Assembly: GCA_024405585.1 (NCBI GenBank)
Contig: JAKSOM010000044.1
Coordinates: 1-7,582, forward strand
Origin: Acidaminococcaceae bacterium
GTDB taxonomy: Bacteria; Bacillota; Negativicutes; Acidaminococcales; Acidaminococcaceae
Reading direction: 5' to 3'
Length of the DNA stretch: 7,582 nt
Shown: positions 1-7,582 of the stretch, one piece after another
Layout of the letters: every line of letters begins with the position of its first letter
Numbering within the stretch: the first letter of the stretch is position 1
The notes under the pieces: model-generated
Databases searched by the model: none
What the model saw: only the letters and a program-made list of their open reading frames with translations
What the model was told of the DNA's origin: nothing
Made by a program: the position numbers and the translations under genes

Positions 1-859
1 GGTGGAACTGCATAAGTCGAACGCATCCTATGATTTTGTGGCAGTGCATGTGGAACATGGGCTCAGGGGGGATGAGGGGCTGCGGGATATGGAGTTTGCC
101 CAAAATTTCTGTCAGGCCCGTGGCTTAACCTGCCATGTGAAGCGGGTGGATGTGCCTGCCAGGGTACGGCTTACCGGGGACAGCGTGGAGCAGGCAGCCC
201 GTGATTTACGTTATCGGGCTTTGCTGGATGTGGCAGTTCGTGAAGGTGCGAAAAAAATTATTACGGCCCATCATGCCAACGACCAGGCGGAGACCCTGCT
301 GCTGCATTTGGTCAGGGGCAGCGGCCTTAGGGGACTTGGGGGGATGCAGAGGGAAACCCCGCTTGTGCTCAGGCCTTTTTTGGGATTTTCTAAGCAGGAG
401 CTGATGGAGTATTGCCGGTCTAAAGGAGCAGTTTGGGTTGAGGATGGCAGTAATAATGATATTGAGTATAGCCGAAACTATGTACGGCAGGAGGTGATGC
501 CCCTGCTGCTGAAGTTGAATCCCATGGTAGTGCAGAACCTTTGCCAGACGGCCAAAACTCTTCAGGAGGATGAGGCGGTGCTGAACGAAGTGGCGGAAAA
601 AGTTTTGCAGCAAAGGGCTGGAGGAGAGGAACTGGGTACGGAAAATTGGGCGGTTATGCCGGCGGCAGTACGTAAGCGGGTTATTAAACTGTGGCTGATG
701 AAATTCAGGGTTGAGCCCAGTTGGACACATATTTCCAATGTGGATAAGTTGATTATTAACGGCACGTCCAACAAGGAGTTGGCACTTCCGGGGGTGACGG
801 TAAAATATGCTTACCGGAAAATTATTGTCAGTCGGAATGTACAGCATATCCGGCATTAA
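1..859 (+). CDS. tilS: tRNA(Ile)-lysidine synthase TilS, 5'-partial, short form
   Basis: TilS uses ATP to attach lysine to C34 of the CAU anticodon of tRNA-Ile2, so that it reads AUA as isoleucine; it acts in the cytoplasm. The reading frame is open from the window edge (first full codon at position 2). The P-loop SGGxDS motif that opens the family is missing, so the true start lies upstream and the GTG at 2 is internal. Visible family motifs, numbered from that codon, are HVEHGLRG (16-23), HHANDQAET (90-98), the RPFL segment (about 124), EDGSN (147-151) and SRNYVRQEVMP (157-167). The protein ends after the LPG-V-V...IIVSR segment that closes the middle domain. The separate C-terminal TilS domain found in longer Firmicutes enzymes is absent. 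Allowing for 30-50 missing N-terminal residues, total length would be about 320-340 aa, close to the short Aquifex-type enzyme. The hpt start lies 10 nt downstream, consistent with co-transcription. Confidence 0.95.
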   Translation, partial: VELHKSNASYDFVAVHVEHGLRGDEGLRDMEFAQNFCQARGLTCHVKRVDVPARVRLTGDSVEQAARDLRYRALLDVAVREGAKKIITAHHANDQAETLLLHLVRGSGLRGLGGMQRETPLVLRPFLGFSKQELMEYCRSKGAVWVEDGSNNDIEYSRNYVRQEVMPLLLKLNPMVVQNLCQTAKTLQEDEAVLNEVAEKVLQQRAGGEELGTENWAVMPAAVRKRVIKLWLMKFRVEPSWTHISNVDKLIINGTSNKELALPGVTVKYAYRKIIVSRNVQHIRH

Positions 860-864
860 GGAGG
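858..864 (+). promoter_or_regulatory. Shine-Dalgarno sequence of hpt
   Basis: AAGGAGG begins in the tilS stop codon and lies 5 nt before the ATG at 870. It fixes the hpt start there rather than at the in-frame ATG at 807, which lies inside tilS and has no such site. Confidence 0.85.
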
Positions 865-869
865 ACGGA

Positions 870-1415
870 ATGTACACGGATAAAATTAAAAAAATTCTCT
901 TCACCGAGGAGGAGATTAAGAAAAGGGTTGCCGAGTTGGGCAAACAAATTACGGAGGATTACAGGGACAGGGATTTGGTGTTGGTGTGCCTGTTGAAGGG
1001 TGCCGCCTGGTTCTGCATGGATTTGAACCGTGCCATCGACTTGCCGTGCCAAATAGATTTTATGGTGGTTTCCAGTTATGGCAACGGTACGGAGACCTCC
1101 GGCAGTGTGAAGGTGCGTTTGGACGTGTCCTGTGATTTGCGTGGCAAGGATGTGCTGCTTATTGATGATATTGTGGATAGCGGTGTGACCCTTGGGGCAA
1201 TTTCCACTATGTTGAAGGAGCATTCCCCCGCCAGCGTCAAGACAATTGCCTTGTGTGATAAGGCGGACCGACGCATCAATGGCTTTAAGTGCGATTATGT
1301 GGGATTTGTGATTCCAGATGAATTTATAGTAGGTTACGGTCTTGATTTTGCTCAGGACTATCGGAACCTGCCCTTCATCGGAGTGTTGAAGAGCAGTGCT
1401 TATGAGAGAAAATAA
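870..1415 (+). CDS. hpt: Hypoxanthine (guanine) phosphoribosyltransferase
   Basis: Cytoplasmic purine salvage enzyme that joins hypoxanthine or guanine to PRPP to give IMP or GMP. The 181-aa product has the usual bacterial HPRT length. Motifs visible are CLLKGA (40-45), which forms the PPi-binding loop, the flexible loop SSYGNGT (68-74), and the PRPP-binding loop LLIDDIVDSGVTL (96-108) with acidic pair D99/D100. The purine-binding segment has CDK (129-131; K131 contacts the base), and VGYGLD (154-159) lies near the metal site. In the PRPP loop the family usually has Glu-Asp; Asp-Asp here is conservative. The start is set by AAGGAGG at 858-864. The gene sits between tilS and ftsH, the standard Firmicutes order, 10 nt after tilS and 15 nt before ftsH, and probably shares their transcript. 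Preference for hypoxanthine versus guanine cannot be told from the sequence. Confidence 0.96.
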   Translation: MYTDKIKKILFTEEEIKKRVAELGKQITEDYRDRDLVLVCLLKGAAWFCMDLNRAIDLPCQIDFMVVSSYGNGTETSGSVKVRLDVSCDLRGKDVLLIDDIVDSGVTLGAISTMLKEHSPASVKTIALCDKADRRINGFKCDYVGFVIPDEFIVGYGLDFAQDYRNLPFIGVLKSSAYERK

Positions 1416-1419
1416 TTTT

Positions 1420-1425
1420 GGGAGG
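1420..1425 (+). promoter_or_regulatory. Shine-Dalgarno sequence deciding the TTG start of ftsH
   Basis: GGGAGG lies 5 nt upstream of a TTG at 1431. The TTG is followed by an N-terminal sequence typical of FtsH (basic residues, then a membrane segment), which supports TTG as the start codon. Confidence 0.8.
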
Positions 1426-1430
1426 AAAAT

Positions 1431-3332
1431 TTGAACAGGTTTATACGTAACGTTCTGTTCTACCTGGTGGTAGCAGTGGTGGCCATGTGGATGTTTGATT
1501 ACTATGCGGTAAACAAGACCACTGTGGCACAGAAGAAAAACGAAATTAATTATACCGCTTTTGTGCAGGAAGTGGATGCGGGGCGGGTGGCCAGTGTAGT
1601 GATTCTTGATAACAATATTACCGGCAAGACCTCCGACGGCAAGGAGTTTACCGTTTTGGTGCCTCCTTATGATAGAAACATTGTTCAGCGGTTGGAAGAC
1701 CATAAGGTTAATATTACGGTGGACAGGGAACCCCAAAGCCCCTGGTGGCTTAATATTTTGACCAGCATTTTGCCCATGTTGCTCATCGTGGGTATGTGGT
1801 TCTTCATTATGAATAGCGGTGGTCCCGGCAATGGTCGAAATCCCTTTAATTTTGGCAAGCCAACTGTAAGAAAATCTCCGGAAAAGGCGGAGAAGGTGCA
1901 GTTTGCGGATGTGGCCGGTGCGGATGAGGCCAAACAGGAATTGCAGGAAGTGGTGGAGTTTTTAAAGGATCCTAAAAAGTATAACGAAGTGGGGGCCAAG
2001 ATTCCCAAAGGCGTTTTGCTTTACGGGCCTCCCGGTACCGGCAAGACCCTGCTGGCGAAGGCGGTTGCGGGGGAGGCAGGAGTGCCTTTCTTCAGTATCA
2101 GCGGTTCTGATTTTGTGGAGATGTTTGTAGGTGTGGGAGCCAGCCGGGTACGTAATCTTTTCGGTATGGCCAAGAAGAATGCCCCCTGCATCATTTTCAT
2201 TGACGAAATTGATGCGGTGGGCCGTCAGCGTGGTACCGGTTTGGGCGGCGGTCATGACGAAAGGGAGCAGACATTGAACCAGTTGCTGGTGGAGATGGAT
2301 GGCTTTGCCGGTAACAGCGGTATTATTATGATTGCTGCCACCAACCGGCCGGATGTGCTGGACCCTGCACTTTTGCGGCCCGGGCGTTTTGACCGGCAGA
2401 TTGTGGTGGATCGTCCGGATATCAAGGGCAGTGAAGCCATGCTGAAGGTGCATACGAAGGGCAAGCCTGTGGGTGAGGATGTGAAATTGGATATTATCGC
2501 AGCCCGTACCCCTGGCTTCACCGGTGCGGATTTGAGCAATTTGGTTAATGAAGCGGCCCTGATGAGCGCCAGAAAGAACAAGAAGATTATCAATATGCCG
2601 GAGATGGAAGAGGCGGCGGAGAGAGTCATCATGGGACCAGAACGGAAGAGCCGGGTCATCAGTGACAAGGAAAAACGCCTGACTGCATACCATGAGGGCG
2701 GGCACACTGTGGTTGGCGTGCTTCTGCCCAATACTGACCCTGTGCATAAGGTTACGATTATTCCCAGGGGCAGGGCCGGTGGCTATACCCTGAGCTTGCC
2801 GGTGGAAGGCAAGTATTACGCCACCAGGAGCGAAATGCTGGATGAGTTGAAGGTGCTTTTGGCGGGTCGGGTGGCGGAAGCCCTGGTGCTGAAGGAGATT
2901 TCCAGCGGTGCATCCAACGATTTGCAACGGGCCACCCAACTGGCACATCAGATGGTATGTACCTATGGCATGAGCGACAAACTGGGTCCTGTGACCTATG
3001 GGCGTGGGGAGAGCCAGGTCTTTTTGGGACGTGACTATACCCGTGACAAGGAGTACAGCGAAGTGGTGGCGGCGGAGATTGATGAAGAAGTGCGCCGTAT
3101 CATTCGGGATGCTTACAAGGGGACGGAAGAACTTTTGTCCGCTAATATCGACAAACTTCATTGTCTGGCTGATGCTCTGATAGAGCATGAGACTCTGGAG
3201 CGGGAGGAGATTGAGAATCTTATCAATTATGGAACAATTGACAAACCGGTTGCAGAAGCGGCAGCCATTGAGCAGGGAACTTCTGAACCGGTACCTGAAA
3301 ACCAAGTATCTGGGGAGATCTCTCTGCCTTGA
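1431..3332 (+). CDS. ftsH: ATP-dependent zinc metalloprotease FtsH
   Basis: Hexameric membrane-anchored AAA+ protease that extracts and degrades misassembled membrane proteins and short-lived regulators. The 633-aa product has the standard layout. A first membrane segment (about 5-23) and an extracytoplasmic domain (about 25-103) are followed by a second membrane segment (about 105-127). The AAA+ module carries Walker A GPPGTGKT (199-206), Walker B IIFIDE (254-259) and the second region of homology from N305 to R322, with arginine fingers R316 and R319. The peptidase domain has zinc motif HEGGH (421-425, catalytic E422) and third zinc ligand D497 in SGASND. All catalytic residues are present. 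HEGGH has Gly where HEAGH is usual, but this position is not a ligand. Translation starts at TTG. The last 35 codons or so overlap birA in another frame, so the tail after about residue 600 is partly dual-coded; FtsH tails are normally variable and disordered. Confidence 0.98.
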   Translation: MNRFIRNVLFYLVVAVVAMWMFDYYAVNKTTVAQKKNEINYTAFVQEVDAGRVASVVILDNNITGKTSDGKEFTVLVPPYDRNIVQRLEDHKVNITVDREPQSPWWLNILTSILPMLLIVGMWFFIMNSGGPGNGRNPFNFGKPTVRKSPEKAEKVQFADVAGADEAKQELQEVVEFLKDPKKYNEVGAKIPKGVLLYGPPGTGKTLLAKAVAGEAGVPFFSISGSDFVEMFVGVGASRVRNLFGMAKKNAPCIIFIDEIDAVGRQRGTGLGGGHDEREQTLNQLLVEMDGFAGNSGIIMIAATNRPDVLDPALLRPGRFDRQIVVDRPDIKGSEAMLKVHTKGKPVGEDVKLDIIAARTPGFTGADLSNLVNEAALMSARKNKKIINMPEMEEAAERVIMGPERKSRVISDKEKRLTAYHEGGHTVVGVLLPNTDPVHKVTIIPRGRAGGYTLSLPVEGKYYATRSEMLDELKVLLAGRVAEALVLKEISSGASNDLQRATQLAHQMVCTYGMSDKLGPVTYGRGESQVFLGRDYTRDKEYSEVVAAEIDEEVRRIIRDAYKGTEELLSANIDKLHCLADALIEHETLEREEIENLINYGTIDKPVAEAAAIEQGTSEPVPENQVSGEISLP

Positions 3333-4056
3333 GGTGAGTGTTCCTTCCACGAATGCCATAGCCAAACAACTGGCTCACCAAAATGCTCCTCATGGTCTTT
3401 TGGTGGCGGCGGAGGAACAGACCGGAGGCAAGGGACGGATTGGCCGTGGCTGGTCCTCACCGGAGGGCAGGGGGCTTTGGTTCAGTGTGGTTTTGCGTCC
3501 GAAATTTCCGCCGGAAGAGGCACCAAAGTGTACCTTGATGGCGGCGGTGGCAGTGGCGGAGGCTATTAATTATTGCGGTGGTATAACTGCTAAAATCAAA
3601 TGGCCCAACGATATCCTTTTTGAAAAGAAAAAAATGGTGGGCATCCTTTCGGAGATGGGGGCTGAGTACGGCAAGCTGAACTATGTGGTCATCGGAATCG
3701 GCATTGATACCCATGTGGAGCCGGAGGATTTGCCGGAGGATGTAAAGCCCATTGCGGTTTCCCTGCATCGTGTGGCAGCAAAGGATTTCACACGGGAGGA
3801 ACTGTTGGCCAGGATTATGGGGAATCTGGAGGATCTTTGTCAGGAAGCGGAGGAGAGAGGGTTTGAGGGCATTTTTGACCGGTGGCGGGGGCTTAGTTGC
3901 ACCCTCCATGAGAGGGTCAAAGTGATTGCCCAGGATGAAACCTATCCTGGTGTGGCGTTGGATATCGACCGGGACGGTCATCTTTTGGTACAACGGGATG
4001 ATGGCCGGGTGACGGCGGTTGTGGCGGGGGATGTATCCATCCGTTATGCGGAATAA
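3229..4056 (+). CDS. birA: Biotin--[acetyl-CoA-carboxylase] ligase, monofunctional (no HTH)
   Basis: Activates biotin with ATP to biotinyl-AMP and transfers it to the acceptor lysine of biotin carboxyl carrier proteins. With the ATG at 3229 the product is 275 aa. Motifs are PSTN (39-42; usually DSTN), the biotinyl-AMP loop GGKGRIGRGW (66-75), KWPND (124-128), KKMVGIL (134-140), GIGID (156-160; family GIGIN), and a C-terminal SH3-like domain (about 228-275). The segment [10 protein letters not shown] (21-30) resembles the linker that follows the winged-helix repressor domain in bifunctional BirA. No helix-turn-helix precedes it, so this protein probably does not repress biotin genes. The start is uncertain. 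GGGAGGAG at 3202-3209 lies about 19 nt before ATG 3229 and only 1 nt before an in-frame TTG at 3211. A further in-frame ATG lies at 3187. ATG 3229 overlaps ftsH by 104 nt, and translation may be coupled. Confidence 0.92.
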   Translation: MEQLTNRLQKRQPLSRELLNRYLKTKYLGRSLCLEVSVPSTNAIAKQLAHQNAPHGLLVAAEEQTGGKGRIGRGWSSPEGRGLWFSVVLRPKFPPEEAPKCTLMAAVAVAEAINYCGGITAKIKWPNDILFEKKKMVGILSEMGAEYGKLNYVVIGIGIDTHVEPEDLPEDVKPIAVSLHRVAAKDFTREELLARIMGNLEDLCQEAEERGFEGIFDRWRGLSCTLHERVKVIAQDETYPGVALDIDRDGHLLVQRDDGRVTAVVAGDVSIRYAE

Positions 4057-4077
4057 ACCGAGATTAAGGAGCGAAAA

Positions 4078-4863
4078 ATGTTACTTGTAATTGATGTGGG
4101 CAATACCAATATCGTTGTTGGTGTAATTGACGAAAAGAAGATTCTTACCCATTGGCGTTTTTCAACAGACAGGTCCAAAACCGCCGATGAATTTGGCATG
4201 TTGCTCTGCGGGGCCTTTGCTAACAGCAAGATGGAGATGAAGGATATTGATGCTATTATTATCAGCAGTGTGGTACCGCCGGTTACGGTGCCGGTGTGTC
4301 ATATGTGTGAAAGATATTTTGGCATTGTTCCCATTATGGTGGGACCCGGTACCAAGAGCGGGATTGCCATCCATTATGATAACCCCAGAGAAGTGGGGGC
4401 GGACAGAATTGTGAATGCGGCTGCGGCCATGGACAAATACAGTCATCTTGGCAGACCTATGATTGTCATTGATTTTGGCACTGCCACCACCTTTGACGCC
4501 CTTTTGCCCAATGGTGATTATTTGGGAGGCTCCATTGCCCCTGGCATCGGTATTAGCAGTGAGGCCCTTTTCACCAGGGCGGCTAAACTGCCCCGCATCG
4601 AACTTTTGAAACCCCGGCGGGTGATTTGCCGCAATACCGTCCGCAGTATGCAGTCCGGTATTATGTACGGTTATGTGGGACTGATGGAAGGTATTGTAAG
4701 CAGAATGAAGAAGGAATTGGGTGGAGATGCCTACGTTGTGGCCACCGGCGGGTTTGCCAATTCCATGGCGGCGGAATCCAAGGCCATCAATGTGGTGGAG
4801 CCGTTTTTAACTTTGGACGGATTGCGGATTCTTTATGAGAAAAATATACCCCAATGCGTTTAG
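4078..4863 (+). CDS. coaX: Type III pantothenate kinase CoaX
   Basis: Phosphorylates pantothenate to 4'-phosphopantothenate, the first committed step of coenzyme A synthesis, in the cytoplasm. Type III enzymes belong to the ASKHA fold, depend on a monovalent cation and are not feedback-inhibited by CoA. The 261-aa product matches family length. It shows the N-terminal phosphate loop DVGNTN (6-11), PREVGADR (103-110) with D109 at the position of the catalytic base, the second phosphate loop DFGTATTFD (132-140), and GGSIAPGI (150-157). TAAGGAG at 4065-4071, 6 nt before the ATG, supports the start. It lies 21 nt after birA, and its last codons overlap dusB by 10 nt. The linkage with birA and dusB is common in clostridia and relatives. 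Confidence 0.97.
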   Translation: MLLVIDVGNTNIVVGVIDEKKILTHWRFSTDRSKTADEFGMLLCGAFANSKMEMKDIDAIIISSVVPPVTVPVCHMCERYFGIVPIMVGPGTKSGIAIHYDNPREVGADRIVNAAAAMDKYSHLGRPMIVIDFGTATTFDALLPNGDYLGGSIAPGIGISSEALFTRAAKLPRIELLKPRRVICRNTVRSMQSGIMYGYVGLMEGIVSRMKKELGGDAYVVATGGFANSMAAESKAINVVEPFLTLDGLRILYEKNIPQCV

Positions 4864-5831
4864 GAAATATTGAATTGTCTGTTCCCGTTTTTTTGGCGCC
4901 CATGGCCGGCATTACGGATATGCCTTTTCGGGTGCTTTGTCGGAGGATGGGCTGCGGTATGACTGTTTCTGAAATGGTGAGCAGTCAGGGAATAAAATAT
5001 CGAAACGAAAAAACTATGAAGATGTTGCAGTTGGATGTGGGAGAACATCCAACTGCAATTCAACTTTTTGGCAATAATCCCGTGGATTTGGCGGCGGCAT
5101 CTAAGGTGGTGGAGGAAATTGGTGCAGACGGGGTGGATTTCAATATGGGATGCCCGGTGCAGAAAATAGTTGCCAATGGGGAAGGCAGTGCCCTGATGAA
5201 AACGCCCTTGTTAGCTTATGACATTCTTTCCGCCATGGTGAAGGCGGTGCAAATTCCTGTGACGGTAAAAATGCGTATCGGTTGGGATGAAGACCATTTG
5301 AACGGGGTGGAATGCGCCAAGGCGGCGGAGGCCGCCGGAGTGAGTGCCATTGCGGTTCATGGCCGTACCAGGGTTCAGTTTTACGAAGGAAGGGCAGATT
5401 GGGGAAGAATCGGTGAAATAAAGGCGGCGGTAAGGATTCCCGTCATTGGCAATGGTGATATTTTCTCTTTGGCTGATGCCCAAAAGATGTTGGCCGAAAC
5501 CGGTGTGGACGGGATTACGGTGGGCCGTGGGGCGGATGGCAATCCTTGGATTTTTAGGGAGTTGGCTGCGTATTATCGAGGTGAAGACATTCCCCGGTCC
5601 CCAAGTTATGATGAACGGCTGGATTTGGCCTTGGAACATTTGAATATGCTGGTGGACTACAAGGGTGAGGCCACGGCGGTGAAGGAGTTCCGGCGGCACA
5701 TCGGGTGCTACATCAAGGGCTTTCCCGGTGCGGCGGCTCAAAGAGCTCGTTTTTATCCTATCACTACTCGGGCGAATTTTGTGGAGGAAGTGGAACGATA
5801 CAGAGCCCAGGTTGCGGAATATAAGGAGTAA
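4854..5831 (+). CDS. dusB: tRNA-dihydrouridine synthase, DusB-like
   Basis: FMN-dependent, NADPH-using enzyme that reduces uridines in tRNA to dihydrouridine. The 325-aa product is a TIM barrel plus C-terminal helical domain. Family signatures are LAPMAGITD (14-22) at the FMN site, NMGCPVQKI (97-105) with catalytic Cys C100, VKMRIGW (138-144) with flavin-contacting K139, VHGRTR (168-173), GNGDI (199-203) and GRGADGNPW (224-232), which binds the flavin phosphate. The ATG at 4854 overlaps the end of coaX. Only a weak GAGA tract at 4837-4840 precedes it, so translation is probably coupled to coaX. The start agrees with the family N-terminus (basic, G-I-x-L, then the APMAG motif). A perfect 14-bp inverted repeat lies inside the coding sequence at 5025-5058 without disturbing the protein motif. 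Assignment to the DusB subgroup rather than another bacterial Dus rests on similarity and synteny, and the target uridine cannot be read from sequence. Confidence 0.94.
   Translation: MRLGNIELSVPVFLAPMAGITDMPFRVLCRRMGCGMTVSEMVSSQGIKYRNEKTMKMLQLDVGEHPTAIQLFGNNPVDLAAASKVVEEIGADGVDFNMGCPVQKIVANGEGSALMKTPLLAYDILSAMVKAVQIPVTVKMRIGWDEDHLNGVECAKAAEAAGVSAIAVHGRTRVQFYEGRADWGRIGEIKAAVRIPVIGNGDIFSLADAQKMLAETGVDGITVGRGADGNPWIFRELAAYYRGEDIPRSPSYDERLDLALEHLNMLVDYKGEATAVKEFRRHIGCYIKGFPGAAAQRARFYPITTRANFVEEVERYRAQVAEYKE
5025..5058. repeat. Perfect 14-bp inverted repeat inside dusB
   Basis: The arms 5025-5038 (TTGCAGTTGGATGT) and 5045-5058 (ACATCCAACTGCAA) are exact reverse complements around a 6-nt GGGAGA loop. 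Five T residues follow at 5065-5069, but six bases after the stem, so it is not a textbook terminator. It lies within codons for a conserved part of the Dus protein (about residues 58-69). Function is unknown. Confidence 0.85.
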
Positions 5832-5844
5832 AGTGTAAGGTTGT

Positions 5845-7244
<1,400 letters not shown>

Positions 7245-7266
7245 GGCCTGTCGGACAAGGTAAATT

Positions 7267-7292
7267 AAAAGCCCCCCTTTTCGGGGGCTTTT
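7267..7292. terminator. Bidirectional intrinsic terminator between eno and the convergent hydrolase gene
   Basis: AAAAGCCCCC (7267-7276) pairs perfectly with GGGGGCTTTT (7283-7292) around CTTTTC. Six T residues (7289-7294) follow on the plus strand. On the minus strand the same stem is followed by TTTT then AATTT. It starts 22 nt after the eno stop, and the minus-strand gene's stop codon (7296-7294) abuts it, so one hairpin can serve both genes. Confidence 0.9.
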
Positions 7293-7293
7293 T

Positions 7294-7582
7294 TCATGGC
7301 AAATCAATGGTTTCGCCGGGTTTTACGATGAGTACCTTGGATGTGGTTTTGCTTTCCACATCCTTCTTGTAGGCCTCCACATCCTGTTTGATGGGGGGCC
7401 AGGTGTTGTAGTGCACTGGAATGACGTATTTGGCTTTGAGAAATTCGGCGGCGATGGCCGCATCCTGCGGGTCCATGGTGAAGTTGCCGCCGATGGGGAG
7501 CACTGCGTAATCAAAGCTGTCCTGACGTTGCAGGAGGGCCATATCCCCGCAGAGGGCGGTGGCACCGGCAAAAGAGAGTCTG
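7294..7582 (-). CDS. UPF0173-type metal-dependent hydrolase (metallo-beta-lactamase fold), 5'-partial
   Basis: Only the C-terminal 95 residues are in the window; the frame is open to the edge, so the start lies beyond 7582 and the ATG at 7542 is internal. The visible part matches the end of UPF0173 (YtkL-like) proteins, which are about 225-230 aa with a metallo-beta-lactamase fold. It shows FAGxTALxxDM near the edge, LPIGGNFTMDPQDAA (about 27-41 of the visible part), VIPVHYNTWP with the last metal-ligand His, and a closing KPGETIDL. The substrate of the family is not established. The metal-bridging Asp of the GDT motif is replaced by Ala (GAT, positions 7566-7558), which would weaken or abolish two-metal binding. 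The N-terminal HxHxDH motif cannot be checked here. The gene is convergent with eno and shares its terminator. Confidence 0.88.
   Translation of the reverse strand, partial: RLSFAGATALCGDMALLQRQDSFDYAVLPIGGNFTMDPQDAAIAAEFLKAKYVIPVHYNTWPPIKQDVEAYKKDVESKTTSKVLIVKPGETIDLP

Noticed and set aside
807..869. Longer hpt product starting at the ATG at 807
   Set aside because: It would add 21 residues that overlap tilS and are absent from HPRT proteins; the ATG at 870 has a strong Shine-Dalgarno sequence.
828..1736. A minus-strand open frame of about 300 codons across hpt and the start of ftsH
   Set aside because: It spans two real plus-strand genes and their boundary and shows no recognisable domain.
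1962..3365. A minus-strand open frame of 467 codons antisense to ftsH
   Set aside because: It lies opposite a complete, motif-perfect ftsH, has low-complexity His/Arg/Leu/Gln-rich composition typical of antisense shadows, and matches no family I recognise.
3721..3741. Direct repeat CCGGAGGAT, two copies 12 nt apart in birA
   Set aside because: It encodes PED twice in an acidic surface loop. Two short copies are expected from codon bias and show no other signature of a mobile or regulatory repeat.

Overview
This window is ordinary bacterial chromosome. It most likely comes from a Bacillota (Firmicutes) genome, possibly a clostridial or Negativicutes-type lineage; that placement is inference. 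The order tilS-hpt-ftsH is the classic Firmicutes arrangement, and birA-coaX-dusB running on from it is typical of clostridia and relatives. Purine-rich Shine-Dalgarno sequences of the AAGGAGG type, a TTG start on ftsH and moderate GC content fit this. I see no tRNA, rRNA, CRISPR array, insertion sequence, phage gene or toxin-antitoxin pair, and no candidate for an undescribed multi-gene system.

Layout. Positions 1-5831 hold six tightly packed plus-strand genes. They are tilS (5' end outside the window; tRNA-Ile2 lysidine synthesis), hpt (purine salvage), ftsH (membrane AAA+ protease), birA (biotin ligase), coaX (type III pantothenate kinase, the first step to CoA) and dusB (tRNA dihydrouridine synthase). 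Gaps are 10-21 nt or negative: birA overlaps ftsH by about 104 nt and dusB overlaps coaX by 10 nt, so this looks like one transcription unit. A strong intrinsic terminator at 5845-5876 closes it. A consensus-like extended -10 promoter follows at once and drives eno (enolase, 5961-7244) as a separate unit. A GC-rich hairpin at 7267-7292, probably bidirectional, separates eno from a convergent minus-strand gene, of which only the C-terminal 95 residues are visible. That gene is a UPF0173-type metallo-beta-lactamase-fold hydrolase.

The genes share no single pathway. The operon joins tRNA modification (tilS, dusB), nucleotide salvage (hpt), membrane protein quality control (ftsH) and cofactor handling (birA, coaX), all growth-related functions. 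The points worth a second look are within genes. Enolase carries Asp where the family has its catalytic Glu (GDDGG for GDEGG). A perfect 14-bp inverted repeat lies inside dusB. The long ftsH/birA overlap coincides with the absence of the BirA DNA-binding domain. The hydrolase has GAT in place of the metal-binding GDT. TilS lacks its usual C-terminal domain.
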